Source of the DNA: Dracaena cambodiana
Taxonomy: Eukaryota > Streptophyta > Magnoliopsida > Asparagales > Asparagaceae
Direction: 5' to 3'
NCBI GenBank assembly: GCA_036321105.1
Contig: JAYEPQ010000009.1
Coordinates: 9,807,501-9,871,500 of the forward strand
Length of the DNA: 64,000 nt
Shown here: piece after piece, positions 24,424-36,969 of the stretch
How the letters are laid out: every line of letters starts with the position of its first letter
Numbering within the stretch: position 1 is the stretch's first letter
The notes under the pieces: model-generated
Told to the model about the DNA's origin: nothing
The model's input: only the letters and a program-made list of their open reading frames with translations
Databases searched by the model: none
Position numbers and translations under genes: made by a program

Positions 24424-26000
24424 ATTGTTAGAGAGAAAAATTGGTCGTAAATTGACATATTTACATAGGAATACCGAAATATCGACACGTGTCCTTAAGT
24501 TCAAAGTCAAATATTAAGATTCCAAGGTGCTCACTACACGTGGTTTTGTTGTGTCGGAGGTATGTTCTTTTTTCTGCCAAAAGTACAATGTCAGGATAAT
24601 CTCAGCGTTCAAAAGAGAGAGAAAGAGAGAGATGGGGAGTGGAACTGTTCTTCCTCTCTCTCTCTATTGGATCTAGAGGTGAGCTGAATTAAGATAAAAC
24701 TGGAAAAAATATTTGAAATCACTATACTAGGTAAAATTGAGGGTGAACGTCACCAACGACTCCGACTGCTTAGCCTGACTCCAGTCATAACTAGTCGAAG
24801 TTCGGACGAAGTAGGTAGTATTTGAAAATTGGTCTTAGTTGTTCATGTTTCAATAGTCGGAATAGATCAGATTATGCTAGATCCAACGGAATCTGACTCC
24901 ATCCAGCGTTTTTTTTTTTTTTTTTAATTAGAGAGTTCGAAGGAACTCAAGAAGACTTGAGAGGAAAGACTCTTCATTTTCTTCCATGAGCTTTTGTTAT
25001 TCTCCAAGACTCCCTTCTTAGTCGTGGGTAACATCGAACAATCGCAGAGAATGCTTCTATCCACGAAGGCGCCGGCAACAGCAACAGCAACGAAGAGCTA
25101 CAAAGTTATGATTTAAATAAGGGATTTGAATGGAGAATTTAATTTAGGAATTTAGAGATTCTGAATTTGATTGAATTTAGATCAATAACTTTGTGATTGT
25201 CTCTCCTAAGCTCTCTCTGTCACAGTTTGGGACTTTTGACTGACGATTATGTTTCTCACAGAAGCTCAGACTCTCTAAGGTTTATTTTATTTTTATTTTT
25301 TTGAGAAGAAAAGAAATAAGAGAAGGAAGAAATTGCGTTCTATTGTATATTAAGAATTTCTCTAGTTCAAAAGATTCATCTTCTATATTATGTATATTTT
25401 TCAATGTAGATGTATCATTCAAAGAAATAAATTAAGATATTAACAAAAAAATAAATTTAGAATTTTGGTGGATTTTAATTTCATCATCGCATTTGTGTTT
25501 TTAATTATCAGGAACATTATACATGGATTAATAGATAGTTGGATGCATGCATTGACAATATTTTCTTTCGTTCCACTAACATCTGTTATAGTATAACTCA
25601 AATAAAAAGATTTCATAGTAAACATGAATTTCATACAAAGTATAAATAGAAAAAGGTAGAGCAACGTCCAAGAATGGGCAAAAGTCCAAAACTGTTGCCT
25701 GACAGCTTTGTGGTCAGATATATATGTTTTTTTTAGACATTACTATGTGACGAGGTCATTGAATGCCTGGGCTAAAAAAATCAGATTTTTGATAATCTAG
25801 CCAATAAAGATTTAAAGATTTAGTGTTTTTAAACCTTTTGATAGTGACAGATCGTGTTACATATAATTTTGATTATTAAAGCTAAAAGGATCATTGAAAT
25901 TGCTTTTTTTTTTTTCTCCTATAAAAACGATAAGCAATTAAAATTGCTTAAAACTCATTGTTGTTGTTATTTATTATTTTCTAAGAGAACTTTTTTTTAA
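24424..26000. other. Gene-free stretch before the hAT pseudogene
   Basis: AT-rich, with a short (GA)n/(CT)n patch at 24615-24665. It may hold the 5' end and terminal repeat of the hAT element, but I could not fix a terminal repeat or an 8-bp duplication. Confidence 0.4.
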
Positions 26001-28015
26001 ATGGATGACCCAATTATTATTAATTCTAGTAATGTTTTGGAAAGCGATAATGTTCAATCAAATATTCCAACAAAGATCGGTCTCAGAACGAATCTAACTA
26101 CTACTACTAATCCTATCCATATTGAATCTCTGGATAATGACTTACAATCACTCGGAAAGGGTCAAAAGACCAGTAATCAATGCACTCGCAAGCGCTTAGC
26201 GGCATAAAATTGCTTTGAGATAGTCATCTTATAGAAATCAGGTGAACTAGTCGTTTATGAGGCTCAATGTCGGTATTGCCCGCAAAAGTACTCATATAAA
26301 TGGAATAAGAAAAAAAGGTAATTTCATGTTATGAGATCACATGGATAAATGCTTGAGTTTTCAAGCTAAACAAAAAACCGACCAAGCTTTACTTGGGGGA
26401 AAAAGAAATGCTAAAGGTAGTCATATGTTGACATTTTCGAAGCATAGTCAAGAGGAGTGGCAAAAAAGCCTAGGGAAGTGGATCATATGTAGCGAGCAAC
26501 TATTCAATATCTTCGAACACCCAACCTTCTATGCGATGATTGCAAAGGCAAATGTCGGGCGATAATGAGAGTTTATGCCGAGTACAAGTAGAAGTTGAAG
26601 TCCTTCTTAAAGTATAATGGTCGCATTTCCCTCACTATAGGTAAGTCAGTATACAATCACAGTCTATATGGTTATATGGATATATAAATTGGCTTAATTT
26701 TGTGTATACTGAATTATTTATGTAGATATGTAGACCTCATTCCAAAATATCAACTATATGTGCATTACGGTTTATTGGATAGATCAACCGTTTTTAATGC
26801 AGAAGCGGATTATTAGCTTCTCTATTATCCAATATCACAGTAAGGATGCAATTAGTGATCAACTCCTGGAGGTTATTAATCGTTGGGGTATAAAAAAATT
26901 AGTGTGCATTACAGTTGATAATATAAGCACAAATAATGGTGCGATCAATTAGGTGAGAACAATGAAGAAAAATGATGTTAATATGTTTATAATTCAAGGG
27001 AGCCACACGCTCGTGAGGTAAAAATATTAAGTGTAAAAAAAGTATTATTGTTATGTAGACTTACATCAAGATTAATTTTTTTTTTTTTTGAAATGATAGG
27101 TGTGCATGCCAAATAATGAACATCATAATTAAGGAAGGGTTGAAGTTTCAAAATCAGTCCATCGATCACATCAGGAATGCAATAAAGTATGTGAGGTCCT
27201 CGCCGAAGAGGGAACAAGTATTTATAACGGTATGTGATGCTGTGGAAATAAAATTTGATAGAAAGATATGATTGGACAATAACACTTGATGGAATTCTAC
27301 TGATTTGATACGTATCAAGGCCATTCCATACAAAACAGTTTTTGATGTCCTAGTGTAAAGTGATGCCAACTTTCGTACCACATTTAGTGGTAGAAATCAT
27401 GTTCTCACTAGTTCTGATTGGAAAGTTGCTGAGACTTGCATTAAGATTCTCATTGTATATTGGGATGGAACCGAAGAGTTATCAGGTACCCATTATCCAA
27501 TTGTTCAATCATATATTTCATGGATATATTTGTTAGATGATACTATGACCAGTTATGAGAAGGACAATTGAGATAACGTTAAGCTTGGTGGGATCATGAC
27601 CATGATGATGAGGAAGAAAGAAGAATATTGGAGTTCAAGTGGTTAAATTAACCCCTTTTCTTTTGTTGCACTTGCTTTGGATCCTAGTATGAAGTTGTAG
27701 GAAATGGATGATGTTTGCACTCTCCTGTTTGAGCCTGAAATTGCTGAAAAAGTTATAACACGTGTACAAAAGCTGTTAGAGAAAATTTATAAAGTCTATA
27801 AGTCTTCTAGTATTAGTAATACACATCACCCACTTAGACATCTTGATGGACGTGTTGGTAAATGTTCTAAATCATTGGGGAATATGTCATCAAGATCTGA
27901 CACTAAAAACAATATCCAAGGAAATTCTATTAAAGTTTCAAATCATAATGGAATTGAAAGTGCGAGACAATCAAAAAATTGAGAGGCGGCAATTTTAAAG
28001 TATATGTTGAGAAGT
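26001..28015 (+). pseudogene. hAT transposase pseudogene, 5' part
   Basis: Remains of a RICESLEEPER-type hAT transposase. From the ATG at 26001 an N-terminal part leads to a BED zinc finger (QCRYCPQKYSYKWNKKKR with stops, then HVMRSHMDKC at 26323-26350). The catalytic region follows: FSIIQYHSKDAISDQLLEVI and WGIKKLVCITVDNISTNNG (26813-26943), RCACQIMNIIIKEGL (27100-27147). Near 27650-27990 is PFSFVALALDPSMKL and the helical part after it. Several in-frame stops and shifts break it. The frame is interrupted at 28015 by LTR element D and resumes at 36682. Confidence 0.85.
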
Positions 28016-28242
28016 TGTAACACCCCAAAATTATCATGTTTATTAAATTATAAATTATCAAGTTAAAAATTTCTTTCTATACACCTTCAAATTTAATTAA
28101 GTTTCCAAGGGCACCCCTTTGGCATTTTGTGGGGATGAGTTGTTAGAAGAGAGTGAGAGGTGGCACTCTAGTTGACATTTGTTATGCATGCAAGAAGGCT
28201 TAGGAGTAGGATAGAGGACAAGGTGACCAAAATGCCCTTAGG

Positions 28243-28253
28243 TATATATATAA
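28243..28253 (+). promoter_or_regulatory. TATA box of D 5' LTR
   Basis: TATATATATAA, 227 bp into the LTR, followed by a purine/pyrimidine-mixed leader. The matching box in the 3' LTR is at 34293-34303, and a related TTATATATG lies in the solo LTR at about 51862 (minus). RNA start is expected about 30 bp downstream, by general rule only. Confidence 0.6.
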
Positions 28254-28588
28254 CCTTATTCTCTCAAAGAGAATTCTTATCAACAGAACAAAATAAAAAT
28301 CACTCTTTACGCTTGGTTCTTCTAGTTCGTTGAGTAAAGGAAATAGAAGGAAGACTTTGCTAAAACAAAGGAGGAGATTAAAGGGAATAGAGGCAAGTAT
28401 CACTTTGTTCTTGTTCTCTCTTTGAATCGTATTTGAGTACAAGTAGCATGTATGATCTTTCTTGGAAATTATTTGATTTTTATTATGAGTACATGATTCC
28501 TTTTTTTTTTATGGATAAATTCACATCATATTGGATCTGCATACTTAGAAAAATTTCTAGACTGCATACTTAGCCTGATTTACAGATG

Positions 28589-29165
28589 TTGGCTATTTTT
28601 GGGCTTAGCCTCGCGTTTGGCAATTTTTAGCCTCGCGTTTGGCTATTTTCTGCTTCCTGTTTGGCTATTTCTTTAGGCTCGCGTTTGACAATTTTTAGCC
28701 TCGCGTTTGGCAATTTTTAGCCTCTCGTTTGGCTATTTTCTGCTTCCTGTTTGGCTATTTCTTTAGCCTCGCGTTTGACAATTTTTAGCCTCGCGTTTGA
28801 CAATTTTTAGCTCGCGTTTGGCTATTTTCTGCTTCTTGTTTGGCTATTTCTTTAGCCTCGCGTTTGATAATTTTTAGCCTCACGTTTGGCAATTTTTAGC
28901 CTCGCGTTTGGCTATTTTCTGCTTCCTGTTTGGCTATTTCTTTAGCCTCGCGTTTGACAATTTTTAGCCTCGCGTTTGGCTATTTTCTGCTTTCTGGTTG
29001 GCTATTTCTTTAGCCTTGCGTTTGACAATTTTTAGCCTCGCGTTTGGCAAATTTTAGCCTCGCGTTTGGCTATTTTCTGCTTCCTGTTTGGCTATATTTT
29101 TAGCTTCGCGTTTGGAAATTTTTAGCTTCGCGTTTGGCTATTTCAGCTCCGCGTTTGGCTATTTT
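28589..29165 (+). repeat. GCCTCGCGTTTGG minisatellite in D 5' LTR
   Basis: More than 20 copies of a 20-25 bp unit TTTTTAGCCTCGCGTTTGGC, alternating with a variant TTTTCTGCTTCCTGTTTGGC. Copy number differs between the two LTRs. The unit is CpG-rich in an AT-rich setting. Its core, AAACGCGAGGCTA on the other strand, also appears in element E. Confidence 0.95.
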
Positions 29166-29270
29166 CAGTTTCAAGAGAAACACGGATTTATACACTTGGC
29201 ATGATTCGCGGATTTATGATAACATGACATGTGAATATCAACATGATACATGAAGGCAAGATTATTCATG

Positions 29271-29525
29271 ATGACAAGTTCTAGTATCCTTATTACAAGT
29301 TCTAGTATTTTTATTACAATACAAGTTCTAGTATCCTTATTACAGGATAACAAGTTCTAGTATCTTTATTACAAGACATGATTACAAGTTCTAGTATCCT
29401 TATTACAAGTTCTAGTATATTTATTACAATACAAGTTCTAGTATCCTTATTACAGGATAACAAGTTCTAGTACTTTCTTACAAGACATGATTACAAGTTC
29501 TAGTATTCTTATTACATGATATGAA
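29271..29525 (+). repeat. CAAGTTCTAGTATCCTTATTA minisatellite in D 5' LTR
   Basis: About ten imperfect copies of a unit near 21-24 bp (AAGTTCTAGTATCCTTATTA, with or without a GGATAAC insert). Present also at 35252-35500 and, inverted and shorter, at 50580-50720. Confidence 0.9.
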
Positions 29526-30700
29526 GTATTCTTATAACACATGTGTACATGATTCCAAATCTTGATTCTTGCACTCTTGATTCTTGTGAAATGATATGTG
29601 TACAATTTGACATGAAAATCCACGTGTTTCCTTTAATTCACGTATATCATGTGCATTACTAATATGGGAAAAACTACATGATGGATAGATAAGTACTGTA
29701 TTGTATAAGGATCTTGTTGGCCAACTTCTTGATTAGGTGCTGAGAGCCTTTTACTAGCAGCACTGGATGGTACTGAGCCACCATCTGATACATGAGTCAC
29801 CATATGTGTGATGCCCGTTACTTGTTTCATTTAACGGGATCTGACTTGTAGCACCTAGCGGTGTGTTATGGTTCAGCGCCATGAATTAGAGGCCGGGTCC
29901 CAGGTATGCACGGGCACTTGTACAATATGAGAAACTGCGCGCTATCTTATCCATCATTGAGTTTCAATTCCAACACTAACATGACATGGACCTATTAAAT
30001 TTTACACGAAGCTTGTGAATGACTTACATAGTTCTGGTTACATGCAACATGATTGATATCGAAGCTTGTGAATGATTTACATTGTTCTGCTTATATGCAA
30101 CATGATTGATATTTACTTCGCTTACACTTGTCACCTTTACATGATTTATTTCTGCTATTTGAATGAATAGTCTTACTCAATTCATTTTCAGCATTCTTAA
30201 GATACGATTGTATCAAAGTAATTTATTTATTCTTTTATTTATTTGTACTGTGAAAGTACACGTGTTTCTTGTTTTTGTGTTACTTGCTGGGTTTAATCCC
30301 CTAGGTTTTCTTAAGCCCAGATCACGAAAGAAGAGAAGGGGAGATTGCTCCAGACAACGATCCTTACTTCACCAACCAGGTCGAGTAGAGGATACCAGTA
30401 CAATACTATTTGGGTACTTCGCACTTCTTGTTCTTGTTTCCTTTTTCTGGGCACTGCTTCAACTTGTAGTATTTAACTCTTTTGTGTAAATATTTAGAGC
30501 AGTGTGCCATTTTATGTAATCAACTCTCTGTATAAATGAAATCCTTTCAGTTTCAGACATGGTTATTCATCTTGACATGGCAGTAGTTACGGTTATTCCA
30601 AGATCATGAGACTGTTGGGTTATTTATAGTATTTAAGTGGCGTCCCCTGTTTTGAGGAAGGGAAAAAAAAAATAGAGCCGAATTGGGGGCGTTACAGTTT

Positions 30701-30713
30701 TGGTATCAGAACC
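30701..30713 (+). other. Primer binding site of element D
   Basis: TGGTATCAGAACC, four bases after the 5' LTR. It matches the initiator-Met tRNA site with one change from the usual TGGTATCAGAGCC. Confidence 0.88.
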
Positions 30714-30899
30714 TAGGTTTAGGTGGGAGACCATATGACTACTGCCACATGAAAACATGTCTAAGATACACTCTTGACACTTCTTCCTTATCTTTGATAT
30801 CTATCAGATCTAGTATCGTGCCTATTTTATTGTTTCTAATTCATTTGGAATATCTATCTTGAAACTCCATCTGATTAATCTTCCTTGGTCCGTCACAGA

Positions 30900-31413
30900 A
30901 TGATGACGACCCAATCTTCTACTAGCGCAAGCCCAAATTCAACAAGTGAAGAGTCTGAGCTTAGAAATATGGTACAAAGGGTAGCACAAACGCAACAACC
31001 ACAATAATGATATTAGAAAGGATATTGCAGTGCCAAAAACAAGAGAGAATCAAAATGGTGAACCTTCTAAGGGTGGCGAATAAGAGGTCAGTAGCATTTA
31101 AAGGGTCATATAGGCAAGGAGCAAACCCATCGGCCAGGAAATTTGATGGCACACCAACAAAAAAATCAGGTGATGCCGAATCGAGGTATAGTAATATGTA
31201 ATTATTGTCATAAACCAGGGCATATCAAGAAAATGTGTAGAAGAGCTCAAGGGTTATGTCTGGTGTGCGGATCCACTAGTAATCAGTTGAGAGATTGCCC
31301 AAAAACTCAACAGTCGGCAAAAACTAAGGTCCCATGTCAGGCAAAGGACAGATCAACAAGCATATCAACCCAGAAGATTTCAGGACCAGATCAGAAAGGG
31401 CTTTTGGAAAACT
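30900..31413 (+). pseudogene. gag: Gag of element D (degenerate)
   Basis: Nucleocapsid-containing Gag of a chromovirus-like Ty3/Gypsy element. An ATG at 30900 opens MMTTQSSTSASPNSTSEESE but stops soon after. The frame 31143-31415 keeps one full zinc knuckle, CNYCHKPGHIKKMC (CX2CX4HX4C), and a second partial one, CLVCGSTSNQLRDCP. The capsid part that should lie between is largely deleted: only about 500 bp separates start and knuckle, where complete elements have about 1 kb. Confidence 0.85.
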
Positions 31414-31475
31414 AACAACAAACTCATGCCAGCACCCGAGGAGGAACAGAATGGAGGAAATGGTAAGTTAAGCTG

Positions 31476-32845
31476 ATGAATGTGGAGAAAGTTCAAACCA
31501 CTGTAGGAGTCGTGGTAGGTATAATTTTAGTTGGCAATATACCGGCCATTGTTTTATATGATTCCGGAGCGTCACACAATTTCATCACTAGCATATTTGT
31601 TTCCCGCAATTTTATCGATTTTACTATCTTACCTGCGAGGTGGGATATTAAGACCGGGAATGATAGTATCATAACCAATAAAGAGTATAGATTGTATTCC
31701 TTGGTGATTAATGAATTTTGTACCAACTTATTAGTTATTAGTGGAGGATAATATGATGTTATCTTAGGTATTGATTGGTTGAGTACCTTCCATGCAGTAA
31801 TAGGTTATAGAAGAAGGAATGATCTCAGTAGTGTCAGAATTCTTAAATATATTTTCTGAAGAGATACCTGAACTACCACCAGCAAGGATAGTAGAATTTA
31901 CTATTGATATTATACCTGGAGCTGAACCAGTTTGTAAGCCACCTTATTGAATGGGGATTGCAGAACTAGAATAAGTCAAGAAGCAAGTGGGCGAGTTAAT
32001 GAAATTGGGTTTTATAAGACCCAGTGTGTCACCTTGGGGAGCTCCAGTATTATTAGTATGAAAGAAGGACGGGAGTAAAAGGTTATGTATAGACTACAGA
32101 GGTTTGAATGCAGTAACAATTAAGAATAAATATCCATTACCAAGGATAACTGATCTGTTCGATCAACTTGGAGGAGCAAAGGTATTCTCAAGAATAGATA
32201 TTCGTTCAGGATTTCATCAAGTAAGAGTCCGAACAGAAGATATCCCAAGGACTGCATTTAGAACCAGACATGGTCATTATGAATATTTAGTGATGCCATT
32301 TGGGGTAACTAATGCTCCAGCGGTGTTTATGAATTTGATGAATCATGTTTTTACTCAGTATTTGGACAAATTTGTGGTGGTATTTATTGATGATATATTG
32401 ATCTACTCTACGAATAGAGAAGAGCACGTTAAACATTTGAGGATAGCATTACAAAGTTTAAGGGAACAAAGGCTATACGGAAAATTGAGCAAATGTGAAT
32501 TTTGGTTGAATAAAATTGCTTTCTTGGGTCATATAATATCTGAAGATGGTGTATCAGCAAATCCTAAAAAGATAGAGGCTGTAATGGATTGGCCTGTACC
32601 GAAATCAGTATTAGAAATTCAAAAATTTCAAGAGATGACTGGGTATTACATAAGGTTTGTACAAAATTTTTACAAAAATCATATCTCCTTTGACTAAATT
32701 AATTAGGAAAGGAGGAGAATATGTCAAAATAGAGGAATGCGATAAGACATTTGAAGAATTAAGATGGAGACTGACAACAGTGTCAGTGCTAGTAATTCCG
32801 GACAATACTGGAGGTATGAAAGTTTGTAATAATTTTTCAAGTTAG
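31476..32845 (+). pseudogene. pol: Protease and reverse transcriptase of element D (broken)
   Basis: The aspartic protease is at 31476-31751 with active site LYDSGASHNFI. A stop breaks the sequence just before YDVILGIDWLSTFHA. Reverse transcriptase starts near 31850 with stops (IRPSVSPWGAPVLLV), then stays open from 32104 to 32697: NKYPLPRITDLFDQLGG, FSRIDIRSGFHQVRV, YLVMPFGVTNAPAVFMNLMN, the catalytic FIDDILIYS and FLGHIISEDG. A frameshift near 32690 leads to the start of RNase H (FEELRWRLTTVSVLVIPDN), which ends at 32845. No integrase or chromodomain is recognisable before the 3' LTR. Confidence 0.93.
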
Positions 32846-34065
32846 GGATTATGATATATGTTGGTACAGAGTGGAAAAATAATTAAATTTGGATCTTACT
32901 CTTAAGTTTCCAAGAAAGGTAAAATAAATAAAAAAAAATGATGATTCCATACTTGTGTTTCTTTTAGAAGATTGGGAAGACTAAATATAAGAGATAGGAC
33001 CTTGAGTATGCAGTTCTAAGGGAAGAAGAATAATTAAGAACAATTGGTGTTGGTAGACTTGGCAGAGTAAATATAGTTGATGAGATTAAATAGGCAAGCA
33101 AACTAGAAGATTTGGAACAATTCACGGAAAGGTAAATGTAAGGATACAAAGAGATTTTAGAAGGCTGAGAATTAGTCGATTGAAAGTAGATGATAAAAAG
33201 TTGATGATAAATTATAATTAAAGAAGACAAATTTTATCAAGTCAGAACATGACCATATATCTTGGTACTCAAGTTAAAACTTATCTTCCCAAACGATTGT
33301 CTTATTTCATTACTTTTGTTGATCAATCCCATTTGACATTTTAAATCTTCCATCTGTACTTTATTTCAATGTAGTCCATGTTTTCAAAATTTTTTTTTTT
33401 TTTTTGTATATCACAAGTCTTATCGAGACAGTGAGGCAATTGTAGAGATTTATTCTCTGGCGCCAACAATTGCAGCCACTTGATAGGACAATCTTGTGTA
33501 ATTGAAATTTTGTAATTAACCATAAAGTCATTCCCAATCTTGTATTTTTACCATTCACTATTCCATTACATCAACATTGTAATAATTGAGGTTCATTTTC
33601 TCTTCTAGTGTCTGTCACAACTAGGTAATAGGACCACATAAGATTTTTATCACTTGTATCTTTTCCATTGATTAATCAGGATAGCGTGGCACCCTGAATT
33701 AGTAGCAGCTATTCCTGATTAAACTTTATCATGCATTTATAAATAAATTGGAAATCTTGTCTATCCAATATCATTCCTATCAAAGACAGAAAATTTTTCA
33801 TCATGTATTTTGTGTATCATAAATAAAGAGACGCTTAGATGAAAGTCCAAAATAGTGACTCTATCAAAAGTAGACGAATTCTAATATGGAATGCACGATG
33901 ACTAAGGGGCTCTACTCGAGAACATGAGGACGACATCAGAACTATTTCATGATCATGCATGTTACTTGAATATATTTTTTTTACATGACAATAAATACTT
34001 GGGTACACTGACATAGTTTTGATTTGGAATTTCGAGAACGAAATTCTTTTATTAGGTGGGTAGAA
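32846..34065 (+). other. 3' non-coding part of element D, shared with element B
   Basis: Takes the place of the rest of RNase H and integrase. From 33240 on it matches 19490-20426 of element B over most of its length (for example ATCACAAGTCTTAT, GAGGCAATTGTAGAGA, AGCGTGGCACCC). It ends in TTCGAGAACGAAATTC and the purine-rich AGGTGGGTAGAA next to the LTR, the usual polypurine position. No protein frame is credible. Confidence 0.65.
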
Positions 34066-36676
34066 TGTAACACCCCAAAATTATCATGTTTATTAAATTA
34101 TAAATTATCAAGTTAAAAATTTCTTTCTATACACCTTCAAATTTAATTAAGTTTCCAAGGGCACCCCTTTGGCATTTTGTGGGGATGAGTTGTTAGAAGA
34201 GAGTGAGAGGTGGCACTCTAGTTGACATTTGTCATGCATGCAAGAAGGCTTAGGAGTAGGATAGAGGACAAGGTGATCAAAATGCCCTTTGGTATATATA
34301 TAACCTTATTCTCTCAAAGAGAATTCTTATCAACAGAACAAAATAAAAATCACTCTTTACTCTTGGTTCTTCTAGTTCGTTGAGTAAAGGAAATAGAAGG
34401 GAGACTTTGCTAAAACAAAGGAGGAGATTAAAGGGAATAGAGGCAAGTATCACCTTGTTCTTGTTCTCTCTTTGAATCGTATTTGAGTACAAGTAGCATG
34501 CATGATCTTTCTTGGAAATTATTTGATTTTTATTATGAGTACATGATTCCTTTTTCTTTATGGATAAATTCACATCATATTGGATCTGCATACTTAGAAA
34601 AATTTCTAGACTGCATACTTAGCCTGATTTACGGATGTTGGCTATTTTTAACTTAGCCTCGCATTTGGCAATTTTTAGCCTCGCGTTTGGCTATTTTCTG
34701 CTTCCTGTTTGGCTATTTCTTTAGGCTCGCGTTTGACAATTTTTAGCCTCGCGTTTGGCAATTTTTAGTCTCGCGTTTGGCTATTTTCTGCTTCCTGTTT
34801 GGCTATTTCTTTAGCCTCGCGTTTGACAATTTTTAGCCTCGCGTTTGATAATTTTTAGTCTCGCGTTTGGCTATTTTCTGCTTCTTATTTGGCTATTTCT
34901 TTAGCCTCGCATTTGACAATTTTTAGCCTCGCGTTTGGCAATTTTTAGCCTCGCGTTTGGCTATTTTCTGCTTCCTGTTTGGCTATTTCTTTAGCCTCGC
35001 GTTTGACAATTTTTAGCCTCGCGTTTGGCAAATTTTAGCCTCGCGTTTGGCTATTTTCTACTTCCTGTTTGGCTATATTTTTAGTTCGCGTTTGGCAATT
35101 TTTAGTTTCGCGTTTGGCTATTTCAGCTCGCGTTTGGCTATTTTCAGTTTCAAGAGAAACACGGATTTATACACTTGGTATGATTCGCGGATTTATGATA
35201 ACATGACATGTGAATATCAACATGATACATGAAGGCAAGATTATTCATGATGACAAGTTCTAGTATCCTTATTACAAGTTCTAGTATTTTTATTACAATA
35301 CAAGTTCTAGTATCCTTATTACAGGATAACAAGTTCTAGTATCTTTATTACAAGACATGATTACAAGTTCTAGTATCCTTATTACAAGTTCTAGTATCTT
35401 TATTACAATACAAGTTCTAGTATTTTTATTACAGGATAACAAGTTCTAGTACTTTCTTACAAAACATAATTACAAGTTCTAGTATTCTTATTACATGATA
35501 TGAAGCATTCTTATAACACATGTGTACATGATTCCAAATCTTGATTCTTGCACTCTTGATTCTTGTGAAATGATATGTGTACAATTTGACATGAAAATCC
35601 ACGTGTTTCCTTTAATTCACGTATATCATGTGCATTACTAACATGGAAAAAACTACATGATGGATAGATAAGTACTGTATTGTACAAGGATCTTGTTGGC
35701 CAACTTCTTGATTAGGTGCTGAGGGCCTTTTACTAGCAGCACTGGATGGTACTGAGCCACCATCTGATACATGAGTCACCATATGGGTGATGCCCGTTAC
35801 TTGTTTCATTTAACGGGATCTGACTTGTAGCACCTAGCGGTGTGTCATGGTTCAGCGCCATGAATTAAAGGCCGGGTCCCGGGTATGCACGGGCACTTGT
35901 ACAATATGAGAAACTGCGCGCTATTTTATCCATCATTGAGTTTCAATTCCAACACTAACATGACATGGACCTATTAAATTTTACACGAAGCTTGTGAATG
36001 ACTTACATAGTTCTGGTTACATGCAACATGATTGATATCGAAGCTTGTGAATGATTTACATTGTTCTGCTTATATGCAACATGATTGATATTTACTTCGC
36101 TTACACTTGTCACCTTTACATGATTTGTTTCTGCTATTTGAATGAATAGTCTTACTCAATTCATTTTCAGCATTCTTAAGATACGATTGTATCAACGTAA
36201 TTTATTTATTCTTTTATTTATTTGTACTATGAAAGTACACGTGTTTCTTGTTTTTGTGTTACTTGCTGGGTTTAATCCCCTAGGTTTTCTTAAGCCCAGA
36301 TCACGAAAGAAGAGAAGGGGAGATTGCTCCAGACAACGATCCTTACTTCACCAACCAGGTCGAGTAGAGGATACCAGCACAATACTATTTGGGTACTTCG
36401 CACTTCTTGTTCTTGTTTCCTTTTTCTGGGCACTGCTTCAACTTGTAGTATTTAACTCTTTTGTGTAAATATTTAGAGCAGTGTGCCATTTTATGTAATC
36501 AACTCTCTGTATAAATGAAATCCTTTCAGTTTCAGACATGGTTATTCATCTTGACATGGCAGTAGTTACGGTTATTCCAAGATCATGAGACTGTTGGGTT
36601 ATTTATAGTATTTAAGCGACGTCCCCTGTTTTGAGGAAGGAAAAAAAAAAAATAGAGCCGAATTGGGGGCATTACA
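34066..36676 (+). repeat. 3' LTR of element D
   Basis: 2611 bp. Nearly identical to the 5' LTR. Differs mainly by fewer minisatellite copies (34630-35155) and scattered single-base changes. Followed by the target duplication GAAGT. Confidence 0.95.
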
Positions 36677-36681
36677 GAAGT

Positions 36682-36965
36682 TGACCAATATTAAGTAATT
36701 TTTTGATAATGAAAAAGCCTTGTCATTCAGAAAATTTCAACTTTCTACAATATTGGTCCATTAGTGCACCCCGATATCCTATGCTATATTGCATCGCTCA
36801 AGATGTCTTCGTCATCTAAGCGTCAACCATCGCCTCTGAGTCAAAATTAAGTGGTACAGATCGTGTTACAAGTGAATATTTTGGTTGAATCCAATAGAGA
36901 TTGACTTGTTCAAAGTATTGGAGAACATTTAAGAATTGGAGGCAGATGAGGGTAATATCCGAAAC
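36682..36965 (+). pseudogene. hAT transposase pseudogene, 3' part (dimerisation domain)
   Basis: Continues the hAT gene after element D. The plus-strand reading YWSISAPRYPMLYCIAQDVF, then VI, a stop, ASTIASESKLSGTDRVTSEY and FG matches the C-terminal hAT dimerisation motif (W..RYP.L..IAQDVF.I.ASTIASES). In working copies this joins transposase monomers. At least two stops interrupt it. The 3' terminal repeat was not recognised. Confidence 0.85.
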
Positions 36966-36969
36966 ACTT

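Larger units (their letters stand above)
28016..30696 (+). repeat. 5' LTR of element D
   Basis: 2681 bp, TG..CA. Contains a TATA box, a CTCGCGTTTGG minisatellite and a TCTAGTATCCTTATTAC minisatellite, in that order. The frames that appear open here recur in the 3' LTR and in the solo LTR and are not genes. Confidence 0.95.
28016..36676 (+). mobile_element. LTR retrotransposon D, Ty3/Gypsy, inserted in the hAT pseudogene
   Basis: 8661 bp, bounded by LTRs that begin TGTAACACCCCAAAATTATC and end TTACA (28016-30696 and 34066-36676). A perfect 5-bp duplication GAAGT lies at 28011-28015 and 36677-36681. The initiator-Met primer site is at 30701-30713. Gag, protease and reverse transcriptase remnants follow in plus orientation. 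Integrase is missing and the frames contain stops, so the copy is dead by itself. The two LTRs are nearly identical apart from repeat-number differences, which suggests a recent insertion of an already defective element. Confidence 0.96.

Noticed and set aside
24665..24915. Possible third hAT MITE (TAGAGGTGAGCTGAATTAAG start with TCCGACT words inside)
   Set aside because: No matching right end and no 8-bp duplication could be found, so it was left as unannotated sequence.
28589..29165. Regularly repeated units that could be taken for a CRISPR array
   Set aside because: The units are contiguous minisatellite copies without unique spacers, lie in the LTR of a plant retrotransposon and recur in both LTRs. 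CRISPR does not occur in plant nuclear DNA.
30163..30489. 108-residue open frame, nearly identical to another at 36142-36468 and similar to one at 49698-49994 (minus)
   Set aside because: All three sit at the same position in D-family LTRs, start in AT-rich non-coding sequence and match no known family. They are repeated LTR sequence, not a gene family.
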